A stretch of DNA of 50,455 nt from positions 1-50,455 of the IMG/VR virus record IMGVR_UViG_3300035183_001457; one strand, 5' to 3'. The notes below the pieces were generated by a model, which searched no databases, was not told the DNA's origin, and was given only the letters and a program-made list of their open reading frames with translations. Below, in pieces: positions 1-6,492 of this stretch (position 1 is the stretch's first letter; each line of letters opens with the position of its first letter). Source of the stretch: a virus. The position numbers were made by a program, and so were the translations under genes.

Positions 1-195
1 GGCCTGCGCGGACTCGTTCGCCTTCATGGCGACCTTCGTCAGGATCTGGTTGAGCTTGCCGCTCGCCGAGGCCGCCTCGATGTGCGGCAGCAGGATCTTC
101 TCGCGCGCCGCGTCGGCCTTGCGCCGGACCGCGTCATACTTCTCGACGACCTCCTCGATCGCCTCGTCAGCCACGCCCATCTCCTCGCCGAGCGC
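1..195. repeat. Terminal direct repeat, left copy (contig overlap)
   Basis: Bases 1-195 recur at 50261-50455 with one difference (G at 68, C at 50328). The vWA frame passes through both copies in phase, so this is most simply assembly overlap of a circular or permuted genome of about 50,260 bp. A true physical direct terminal repeat is the alternative. Confidence 0.95.
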
Positions 196-969
196 GCGCG
201 TGTCGTCGACCATCTCCGTCACGTCACGCGGGTCGTTGCGCGTGTCGGCGTCGTCCTTGAGCTTGTCGAGGCCGATCGCCGTGAACACCGCCTCGGAAAG
301 CTCCGAGGTGGCCTCGGCGGCGACCCGCCTGTGCATCGATGCCGCGCTGCGGATGGCGACCCACGCAGGCTGCGACTCGAGCACGCGCCGGAGCCGCGAG
401 CCAAACGCGGACGCCTCGTCGGCCGGAAGCTCCTCCGCTCCTGCCTCGTCGTACATCGAGGCGAAGGTCTCGCGCATGAACGGGATCGACTCGGAGAGCT
501 TCTTGAAGGCTCCGGTCCCGACGTCGCGGACCTTCTGGTCATCGTTCCACGAGGTGCGCCATGCGAGGCGCGACAGCGACGAGGGCGCGATCGTGAGGTC
601 GCGCCCAACGTCCGGTGAGGCGTCCTCCGATGCGCTGCGCTTCGCGGCGAGGCCGGCGCTCGCCAGCACGTTGCGAATCGCCGATGCGCCGACAGGCGCG
701 CCCTGCTTGCGCTTCTTGAGGTCGCCGACCTCGGCGATCTTCGCTCCCGAGAACGAGGCCGGCGTGACGACCTCGCTGATGCGGCCGCGCACCTTGTAGA
801 ATCGGCCGCCCTTGGAGCCGGAGGAAAGCTCGAGTGCCTCGACCTCGTAGCGCTTGCCGTCCGCTCGCAGGTGATCGGGAAACTGGACGTGGATGTCCTC
901 GAGGCCTTGCCCTTTCTGGGGGCGCACGCGGACGCGACGTCCATCGAGAGCACATTCGACGATCGGCAT
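1..969 (-). CDS. vWA domain protein, N-terminal 323 codons (gene split by the contig join)
   Basis: This is the open frame from ATG at 969 to the window edge. It has no stop here because the gene continues in phase at 50260..49376, for about 617 aa in total. The start follows a GGAGCAGGAGGAG ribosome-binding site in the same leader type as its neighbours. This part is a charged, largely helical region with no motif I recognise. The metal-binding vWA domain lies in the C-terminal part. It starts 27 nt after the stop of a MoxR/RavA-like AAA+ ATPase, the usual arrangement of AAA+/vWA partner pairs. Exact role unknown; remodelling of a protein complex during infection is inferred from the family. 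Confidence 0.85.
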   Translation of the reverse strand, partial: MPIVECALDGRRVRVRPQKGQGLEDIHVQFPDHLRADGKRYEVEALELSSGSKGGRFYKVRGRISEVVTPASFSGAKIAEVGDLKKRKQGAPVGASAIRNVLASAGLAAKRSASEDASPDVGRDLTIAPSSLSRLAWRTSWNDDQKVRDVGTGAFKKLSESIPFMRETFASMYDEAGAEELPADEASAFGSRLRRVLESQPAWVAIRSAASMHRRVAAEATSELSEAVFTAIGLDKLKDDADTRNDPRDVTEMVDDTRALGEEMGVADEAIEEVVEKYDAVRRKADAAREKILLPHIEAASASGKLNQILTKVAMKANESAQA

Positions 970-996
970 GGGCTCCTCCTGCTCCTTCGTGGTGGT

Positions 997-2232
997 TCAG
1001 CCGAGCCCGAGCAGCTGGCCGCACTCCTTGATGCGCGCGCGCAGCTTGTCGAGCTGAGCGACGGCGTCGTTGATCTCGGCCTCTGCGTCGGGAAACTGGT
1101 TCCGCGCCTCGTCGATGCTGCGGTTGATCTGCTTGACAGCCTTCATGACGTTGCCGAGCGTGACCAGCGCGTCGTCGCTGTTCGACGGCTTCTTCATGGC
1201 CTCCTCGATCTTCGCGTGCTCCTTCTCGATCGTGGAGCGCAGGTCGCGCACGATGCGCAACCAGCTCGCGACGTGCGCGCGAACCGCCTCGGTCACGTGC
1301 GGACGCTCCTCCGGCCTGTTCCACAACACGTCCTCGAGCGGAGAGAGGTGCGCGGAGGTCATGCGCCAGACGCCGTCCATGGCGCACCGCACGCGGAGCA
1401 GGTCGACGACCGCCTTCTCGACGCGTCGGTCGCTGACCTCGACGCCCTTCTCGCGGACCTGCGTGACGATCTTCCCGATGGCCTCGAGTGCGTCCTCGGT
1501 GATCTCCACCTTGAGCGCTGCCGCGGCGATGGCATCGAGGTCGGCAGCCGACACCTTGGGGATCTCGAAGTCGACGGCTCGCGCGCGCCTGCGGATCAGG
1601 TCCATCAGCGACGACACCTTGAGGCTCGTCACCGAGAGGCGGACGAGGAAGCGGTCGTGGAAGGCGCGCAGGCCGTCGTCGTCGTGAGGCAGCTCGTTCG
1701 AGGCCGCGACGAACATGCGCGTCGGGAGCCTCACGACCTCGTTCCCATTGAGAAACGTGCGCTCGTTCATCGCCTGCAGGAGCGTGTTGAGCGTGGCGCT
1801 CGAGCCCTTGAAAACCTCGTCGAGGAACACTACGTCGGCGGTTGGCAAGAAGCCTTCCGTCCTGCGCTTGAGGACGTCATGCTCCTGCATGGCGCGCAGG
1901 CTGATCGACCCGAAGATCTCGTCGGGCGACTGGTGCTTGTTGCAGAGCGTCTGGAAGAAGTGTCCTCCGGCCGCGCCCGCGATCGCGCGCAGCATCGCGC
2001 TCTTGGCGGTGCCGGGCGGACCGAGGACGAACACGTTGCCGCCGGCGATCCACGCGCCGAGCGTGGCGCGGATGGCGTGCTTGCGGTCGAGGAACCTCGC
2101 GGAGAGCGCCTCCTCGAGCTTCGCGATGCGCTCGCGCGCGGCGAGGAGAGCCTCGGTGTCGTTCTCGTGGTGCGCGGCGTACGTCGTCGCCGGCGCTGCC
2201 TCGGGCTGCTTCTTCTTTGCGGTGCTGGTCAT
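997..2232 (-). CDS. MoxR/RavA-type AAA+ ATPase
   Basis: A 411-aa AAA+ ATPase of the MoxR superfamily. Walker A GPPGTAKS is at residues 71-78 and Walker B VVFLDEV at about 134-140, followed by a sensor-1-like stretch ending AASNELP. In bacteria these ATPases pair with vWA proteins (RavA-ViaA, MoxR-CoxE types) as chaperones that assemble or activate complexes. Here the vWA partner follows directly. The frame is open further upstream, but ATG at 2232 is preferred because it follows AAGGAGCAGCCC and everything before it reads as low-complexity basic sequence. Assignment to the family is firm; the target is unknown. Confidence 0.93.
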   Translation of the reverse strand: MTSTAKKKQPEAAPATTYAAHHENDTEALLAARERIAKLEEALSARFLDRKHAIRATLGAWIAGGNVFVLGPPGTAKSAMLRAIAGAAGGHFFQTLCNKHQSPDEIFGSISLRAMQEHDVLKRRTEGFLPTADVVFLDEVFKGSSATLNTLLQAMNERTFLNGNEVVRLPTRMFVAASNELPHDDDGLRAFHDRFLVRLSVTSLKVSSLMDLIRRRARAVDFEIPKVSAADLDAIAAAALKVEITEDALEAIGKIVTQVREKGVEVSDRRVEKAVVDLLRVRCAMDGVWRMTSAHLSPLEDVLWNRPEERPHVTEAVRAHVASWLRIVRDLRSTIEKEHAKIEEAMKKPSNSDDALVTLGNVMKAVKQINRSIDEARNQFPDAEAEINDAVAQLDKLRARIKECGQLLGLG

Positions 2233-2243
2233 GGGCTGCTCCT

Positions 2244-2327
2244 TCAGGCCTTGCGGCGCTTCTTCGTGGTGCTGGTGGTGCGGGTCGAGCCGATGCTGGC
2301 CTCGAGGGCGCGCGCGGCGCGGGTCAC
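2244..2327 (-). CDS. Possible 27-aa basic peptide between companion gene and AAA+ gene
   Basis: GTG at 2327 overlaps the stop of the upstream gene by 4 nt (GTGA) and follows GGAGAGG by a few bases. The frame stops at 2244, where the ATPase ribosome-binding site begins. The product is strongly basic and ends TTKKRRKA. Precise fitting between two genes, coupling and a good SD argue for translation; its shortness argues for caution. It could instead be the old C-terminus of the upstream protein in a shifted frame. Confidence 0.4.
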   Translation of the reverse strand: MTRAARALEASIGSTRTTSTTKKRRKA

Positions 2328-3277
2328 CGCCCCTCTCCTTCGCGCGCGGCGTCGAGGAGCACGCCACGGACTTGCTTGATCGTGGCCTTGATGTCGGCGA
2401 GCCCCATCTCGAGGAAGCCTTCGAAGGCCGCTCCCTTGTCGAGGATCGCCTTGAGGTCCTCCATGCGGTCGAGGATCGTCTCCGCGCGGACCTTCTTGCC
2501 GGCGCGCACGTCGTCGAGGATCTCCTGAGCCTTGCGTCCGAGGTCGTCGCACTCGTCGAGCAGGCCGCGCTTGATCGCCGAGCCGAGCCGGCGGCCGCCG
2601 TCCTCGTAGACCTCGTTCGAGATCACGTCGACGCCGGCGAGGCGAAGCGGCTCGGCGAGGTCCTCGAGGCGCTCGTCGGGTCCGCGCAGCACCACGAAGG
2701 AGGAGGTGCCGCCGATCCGCACTCCACGGAGCCGCTTGAGGACGACGCCGTTGATCACCTCGCGCACGTCGCTCTGCGTGAGCTTCGAGCGCTCCTTCTC
2801 GTAGCGCTTGGCGACCCGCTCAAGCTCCTCGGCGACCGCGCGCGGCACCGAGGCCGCGCTCGTGCGGAGTCCGCCGGCGCCGTCCTTCGCGACCTCGATC
2901 GTGCATCGAGCGTCGCCGATCCACTCGCGCGCCTCGACGTCGGTGGTCTGCCGAATGAGCGCGTACACGAGGACGCCGGCCTTGTCGACGCCGACCTTGC
3001 GCCACATCCAGCTGGCTCCGCCGTCGTCCTTGACGCCCTTCTTCGCGTTGCCGATCGCTCGCGAGAGCGCCGTGTGCGCGGTCGAGACGCCGGGCACGAG
3101 GTCGCGCCACTCGGTCGGCGTCGCGTACATGAAGGCGCCGGGATCGACCCCGACGGGGGCGCCGCGCACCGGCACGCCGATCACGACATGCGTCGCCACG
3201 CGTCTCTCGTTGAGCGGCGCGCTGCGCGCGCGGAGGTCCGCCATGACCTTCTGCGCGTTCGTGTCGGGGGCGCTCAC
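2324..3277 (-). CDS. Uncharacterised companion of the AAA+/vWA pair
   Basis: A 317-aa soluble protein starting at GTG 3277, which overlaps the previous stop by GTGA. I do not recognise its family. The middle contains VVIGVPVRGAPVGVDPGAFMY and later a long charged helical region (about residues 140-180) and a helical C-terminus rich in Glu, Lys and Asp. There are no membrane segments or cysteine clusters. Its fixed place directly upstream of the ATPase suggests it is the substrate, adaptor or third partner of that module. This is inference from context only. Confidence 0.8.
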   Translation of the reverse strand: MSAPDTNAQKVMADLRARSAPLNERRVATHVVIGVPVRGAPVGVDPGAFMYATPTEWRDLVPGVSTAHTALSRAIGNAKKGVKDDGGASWMWRKVGVDKAGVLVYALIRQTTDVEAREWIGDARCTIEVAKDGAGGLRTSAASVPRAVAEELERVAKRYEKERSKLTQSDVREVINGVVLKRLRGVRIGGTSSFVVLRGPDERLEDLAEPLRLAGVDVISNEVYEDGGRRLGSAIKRGLLDECDDLGRKAQEILDDVRAGKKVRAETILDRMEDLKAILDKGAAFEGFLEMGLADIKATIKQVRGVLLDAAREGEGR

Positions 3278-3984
3278 GCTTCACCTCCGCCGTTCGACGC
3301 GGGCGCCTTCTTGAGCGCCTCCATCACGAGGACCTGCTCGCCGACCGCGAGGCGATCCGCGAGGGCGCGCAGGCCTTCGGCGCTCATGAGGACCGTGCGG
3401 ACCTTGTTGCCGACCTGCGTCCACGGAGTCGGGAGCGGCATCTGCACGCGCGGCAGCGTCTTGTCCTTGGTCTCGCCGAACACGGAGAAGGTCCCGGTGC
3501 GGTCGGCGTTCGCGCGCTTCCTCGTCGTGGGCTGCCCGTCGGCGTCGACGCCCGAGCCGAACTCGGTCGCGACCGCGGCGCGCACCGCGACCAAGAACTT
3601 CGTCGGGTCGCCGGCGCCGCGCCCTGCCTCCATGCGCCGGAGCACCGCGCGCGCGGTCGTCTCACCGAGCGCGGTGACCGCGGCGCCGAGAGAGGTCGCG
3701 AGCGCGTCGGTGCCGACGTTGTCCTCGTAGATCGAGAGGAGCCTCATGAAGGCCGCGTTCGGCGAGGTCTTCTTCTCGGGCGCATCGGCCTGCGCGGGCT
3801 GCGTCTCCGTCTCGGCCTGCGTGGGCGTGGGCATGGCGATCACCTCGGCCTCGACGTCCTTGCGGGCCTTCGAACGCGGCGCGCGTGTGCTCGACGTGGG
3901 CGCCGGCGGCGAGGTGTTGTCGACGTGGGCGGTGCCCTCGGTGGTCTGGATCTCGGTCTTGCGGTTCTTCTTTGTGGCGGTCAT
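3274..3984 (-). CDS. Hypothetical protein with disordered N-terminal half
   Basis: A 236-aa protein from ATG 3984, which follows the repeated AAGGAGCAGCCC leader. The frame upstream is open but low-complexity. Residues 1 to about 85 are Lys/Thr/Pro/Ala-rich with the look of a flexible tail. Residues from about 88 on form a folded helical domain (PNAAFMRLLSIYEDNVGTDA and onward) that includes a TRKRANADRTG stretch. No family recognised. It overlaps the next gene by 4 nt, so it probably works with, or is made together with, the AAA+/vWA module. Confidence 0.75.
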   Translation of the reverse strand: MTATKKNRKTEIQTTEGTAHVDNTSPPAPTSSTRAPRSKARKDVEAEVIAMPTPTQAETETQPAQADAPEKKTSPNAAFMRLLSIYEDNVGTDALATSLGAAVTALGETTARAVLRRMEAGRGAGDPTKFLVAVRAAVATEFGSGVDADGQPTTRKRANADRTGTFSVFGETKDKTLPRVQMPLPTPWTQVGNKVRTVLMSAEGLRALADRLAVGEQVLVMEALKKAPASNGGGEA

Positions 3985-4013
3985 GGGCTGCTCCTTCGTG
4001 GTGGTGGTGGTGC

Positions 4014-4205
4014 TCAGGCGCGGACGATGTCGGTGGCGAAGCTGTACCCGCGGCCGAGGCTGCGGATGCGCGCGGCCTCCTCCTCGAGGACCTTGCGGTC
4101 GGCGCCCATGGCGAGGACGCGGCCGTTGAAGCGGCGCACGAGGAGGAAGCACGAGCCGGGGTTGGACTTCTTGATCTCGGTTTGGCGGTTCGCGGTGAGG
4201 GTCAT
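4014..4205 (-). CDS. Small hypothetical protein, 63 aa
   Basis: Short protein from ATG 4205 after AACAGGAGCAGACCC. It begins MTLTANRQTEIKKSN and contains SCFLLVRRFNGRVLAMG followed by an amphipathic helix, which suggests a small alpha/beta fold. The frame extends further upstream, but that extension is basic low-complexity sequence and includes a hairpin, so the internal ATG is chosen. Function unknown. Its N-terminus echoes that of the next gene (MTATKKNRKTEIQ), so the two may share a duplicated leader plus first codons. Confidence 0.65.
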   Translation of the reverse strand: MTLTANRQTEIKKSNPGSCFLLVRRFNGRVLAMGADRKVLEEEAARIRSLGRGYSFATDIVRA

Positions 4206-4226
4206 GGGTCTGCTCCTGTTGGTGGT

Positions 4227-4244
4227 CGCCGCTTCGGTGCGGCG
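4227..4244 (-). promoter_or_regulatory. Leader hairpin shared with the ssb leader
   Basis: On the minus strand CGCCGCACCGAAGCGGCG folds into a short stem with an ACCGAA loop about 22 nt before the ATG at 4205. The same 17-nt core occurs 17 nt before the SSB start at 44574. Shared position and sequence suggest an mRNA element, perhaps for translational control or processing. Confidence 0.5.
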
Positions 4245-4302
4245 CCGGGGGCGCGAGCTTGTGCCCGGGCAACCGGCGCGGCCTCGGAGAGGTGCGCGTG
4301 GT

Positions 4303-4318
4303 GCTCCTTGGTGGTGGC
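4303..4318 (-). other. Orphan ribosome-binding leader (relic)
   Basis: On the minus strand ACCACCAAGGAGCACCAC matches the repeated leader found before the genes starting at 969, 2232, 3984 and 4205, but no start codon follows at a usable distance. It may mark a gene deleted from the array. Confidence 0.35.
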
Positions 4319-4324
4319 GGTCGT

Positions 4325-4567
4325 TCAGCGGGCGATCTCGAAGCCGGCCTTCTCGAGGCGCGCGGCGTCGGCGGGGCACACGAGCACCGCCTCGTTGCCC
4401 TCGCCCATCACGATCCACATCGTGCTGGTCCAGCCGCCGATCTCGAGGCTGCGGCGCGCGGCGTCGAGGCTCGTGAACACGATCGGGCGCCGGCGGAGGT
4501 ACACGCCGCGGTAGGCGTAGGCGCTGGCGGGGAGGAGGGTGCTGGTGGGGCGGTGCGCGGTGTTCAT
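4325..4567 (-). CDS. First gene of the main leftward operon, hypothetical 80 aa
   Basis: ATG 4567 begins an 80-aa protein (MNTAHRPTSTLLPASAYAYRG...) with a compact alpha/beta pattern and no recognised motif. There is no Shine-Dalgarno sequence, but a -10 box ends exactly 6 nt before the ATG, so the message is probably leaderless. An upstream in-frame ATG at 4654 would place the promoter inside the gene and is rejected. First-expressed phage genes are often host-takeover proteins; that role here is only inferred from position. Confidence 0.65.
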   Translation of the reverse strand: MNTAHRPTSTLLPASAYAYRGVYLRRRPIVFTSLDAARRSLEIGGWTSTMWIVMGEGNEAVLVCPADAARLEKAGFEIAR

Positions 4568-4602
4568 GTGCACAGCATACGCCCAAACGGCGGCCAAGGC
4601 AA
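4568..4602 (-). promoter_or_regulatory. Sigma-70-like promoter of the main leftward operon (leaderless)
   Basis: On the minus strand the -35 TTGCCT is at 4602-4597, with a 17-nt spacer and -10 TATGCT at 4579-4574, then 6 nt and the ATG at 4567. Transcription would start at or next to the A of the ATG. Confidence 0.6.
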
Positions 4603-4619
4603 GCTCAAGGCCGCGCAAA

Positions 4620-4640
4620 ATGCGATCAAAACCATCGCAT
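4620..4640. promoter_or_regulatory. Palindromic operator ATGCGAT-N7-ATCGCAT
   Basis: A perfect 7-bp inverted repeat with 7-bp spacing. It is centred about 63 bp upstream of the predicted start and 17 bp upstream of the -35 box, a typical activator position. It is AT-richer than its surroundings. Confidence 0.5.
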
Positions 4641-4703
4641 GGGCGCGATTGCACCGGCTTCTCGGGGGGTTACGGGCTCAAAAAAAGTGCAGATCCGGCC
4701 TTG

Positions 4704-4748
4704 TCTCCCCCGGATCTCCCCCGGATCCGGGTGATCGCAGGTGATCGC
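4704..4748. repeat. Two adjacent tandem repeats in the intergenic region
   Basis: TCTCCCCCGGA is repeated exactly in tandem (4704-4714 and 4715-4725). It is followed by GGTGATCGC twice at 10-bp spacing (4730-4738 and 4740-4748). They lie between a terminator and the leftward promoter, so regulatory sites or replication iterons are possible. Confidence 0.45.
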
Positions 4749-4756
4749 CGGGCACG

Positions 4757-4780
4757 AAAAAGGCCGCCCGGAGGCGGCCC
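4757..4780 (-). terminator. Intrinsic terminator after the ParB-methyltransferase gene
   Basis: On the minus strand GGCCGCC-TCCG-GGCGGCC is followed by TTTTT: a perfect 7-bp stem, tetraloop and U-run, about 100 nt past the methyltransferase stop. It separates the 7215-4879 unit from the main leftward operon. Confidence 0.85.
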
Positions 4781-4878
4781 GTTGGGCAGGCATAGGGAAG
4801 GAGAGGGCGATCCCGGTGCCGGGGGGGCGCCAATCGACGTCGACGACGCCCCGTTTGCCCCGAGCTTCGCCCGCGCCC

Positions 4879-6117
4879 TCAACCCGTGGTGCGCACCGGC
4901 TCGAGCCCGTGGGCGCCCGGCTCGCGCCCCACGCTGCGCGCGAAGACCGTCCACCGGCGCCGAATGACGTCGACGTACCGCGGCTCGAATTCCACGAGCC
5001 GCGCGCGCCGACCGCTCTGCGCAGCGGCGATCATGGTCGATCCCGATCCACCGAACACGTCGAGGACAATCTCTCCCGGCCTCGAGCTATTGACGACGTG
5101 GCGCTCGATCAATTCGGGCGGCTTCATGGTCGGATGATCCGGCGATCGCATCGGCCTGTCGACGTCATGCACCGAGGTCTGCGTGCGGTCGTCGACGAAG
5201 AAGTGCGCGGCGCCCGGCTTCCATCCGTAGAAGATCGGCTCGTGGATGTAGTGGTAATCGCTGCGCCCGAGGACCATCTGGTTCTTGCGCCACACGAGGA
5301 CCTGCCGGTAGAGGCCGCGCGCGCGAAGCACGAGGCCGAAGTCGACGAAGTTCTCGCCTTGCGGCGCGGCCACGTAGCAGGCGCCGCCCGGCTTCAGGAA
5401 CGGCAGCGCCGAGTCGAACGCGTCCTCGAGGAACGCGCGCAGGTCCTCGGCGGTCAGATCGTCGTTCGCGATGGCCGCGCGCGGCTTGGCGATGCCTCCC
5501 TTGTACGCGATCCCGTAAGGCGGGTCGGTCCAGATCATGTCGGCGACCGCACCGTCGTCGAACAGGCGCGCGAGCGTCTCCGGCTTCGTGGAGTCGCCGC
5601 AGATCACGCGGTGCTCTCCAAGCTCGTAGACCTCGCCGGGCACGCTCACGGCGTCGTCGAGGACCGGCGGCACCTCGTCCTCGCCGCGCTGCGGAGGCTG
5701 CGCGAGCGCGGAGATGGCGTCGGCGAATGCCTGCTGGTCGTAGCCGGTGCCGGCGAGCCCCTGCGTCGTGGTGGCGACCGCGGTCAGGATCTCGGCGAGC
5801 CGATGCTCGTCGTTCACGGCGAGGTCGCTCGCGCGGTTGTCGGAGAGCAGGATGCGCATGGCGTGGTCGTCGTCGACGTCGACGATCATGGCCGGGACCT
5901 TCACGTACCCGAGCGCGCGCGCGGCCTGCAGTCGATGGTTCCCGACGAGCACGTGCCTCGTTGAACGCTGAATGACGAGGACGCCGTGCCATCCGTTGAT
6001 CCGAATGAGGTCCGTGATGGCGGCGACGTCGCCTTTGCGTGGGTTCTGCGGATGCAGCACAGGCCATCCGACGTCGACGTCGACAACAGGAGCGATCGGG
6101 TGAGCGGTTTCGTTCAT
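4879..6117 (-). CDS. ParB-domain / DNA methyltransferase fusion
   Basis: A 412-aa protein from ATG 6117 (SD GAAGGGA). Residues about 10-110 are a ParB/sulfiredoxin-like domain with LVGNHRLQAARALG. Residues about 160-400 are an N4/N6 amino-methyltransferase, with DPPY at 198-201 and the SAM-binding FGGSG at 355-359, which gives the beta-class motif order. Such fusions are common in phages and modify phage DNA against host restriction. The ParB part may serve DNA binding. The frame is open well upstream of 6117, but that sequence contains G-runs and hairpins and does not look coding. It ends about 100 nt before a strong terminator. Confidence 0.93.
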   Translation of the reverse strand: MNETAHPIAPVVDVDVGWPVLHPQNPRKGDVAAITDLIRINGWHGVLVIQRSTRHVLVGNHRLQAARALGYVKVPAMIVDVDDDHAMRILLSDNRASDLAVNDEHRLAEILTAVATTTQGLAGTGYDQQAFADAISALAQPPQRGEDEVPPVLDDAVSVPGEVYELGEHRVICGDSTKPETLARLFDDGAVADMIWTDPPYGIAYKGGIAKPRAAIANDDLTAEDLRAFLEDAFDSALPFLKPGGACYVAAPQGENFVDFGLVLRARGLYRQVLVWRKNQMVLGRSDYHYIHEPIFYGWKPGAAHFFVDDRTQTSVHDVDRPMRSPDHPTMKPPELIERHVVNSSRPGEIVLDVFGGSGSTMIAAAQSGRRARLVEFEPRYVDVIRRRWTVFARSVGREPGAHGLEPVRTTG

Positions 6118-6492
6118 GTGATCCCTTCCAAGAACGCCACGGTGGCGGTAGAACGCTTCTGGGTGCGCGGACGCCCCCGCCCATGGAGGGAGGGAGGCCA
6201 TCGGTGGGGAAACCCACCGACGCACCGATCGGCGCCGCGGTGTCGCCGATCGGTGGAGAAGCCGGGGACGCATCCCTCGACGGTGAAGCCGGGCGCGCCG
6301 GTGGAGATCGTCGACGAGAGCCGCCACACAGACAACCGCCGCTCTCCATGGGGGGGGTTGGGGGGGGCGTTCGAAGTGTCGACGACGATCGTGTCGTGAT
6401 CGAGCCGGTGACGACGACAACAAGATCGGACACCACATGCCGCGCCGGTCTGCCGGCGCGAAACGCGGGTCGGGGCAAGCCGGCGCGCGGCG
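6118..6492. other. 375-bp non-coding region with hairpins and G-runs
   Basis: No convincing gene. It holds an 8-bp inverted repeat (TCGGTGGG 6201-6208 / CCCACCGA 6213-6220), then a 12-bp perfect one (CACCGATCGGCG 6223-6234 / CGCCGATCGGTG 6244-6255), and runs of 8-9 G near 6352-6370 plus GGGAGGGAGG near 6187. The TCGGTGG core recurs several times. Confidence 0.6.

Noticed and set aside
219-953. Long open frames on both strands across the vWA region
   Set aside because: Arg/Ser/Pro-rich low-complexity shadows typical of GC-rich DNA. The real frame is the minus frame from 969 that continues across the join.
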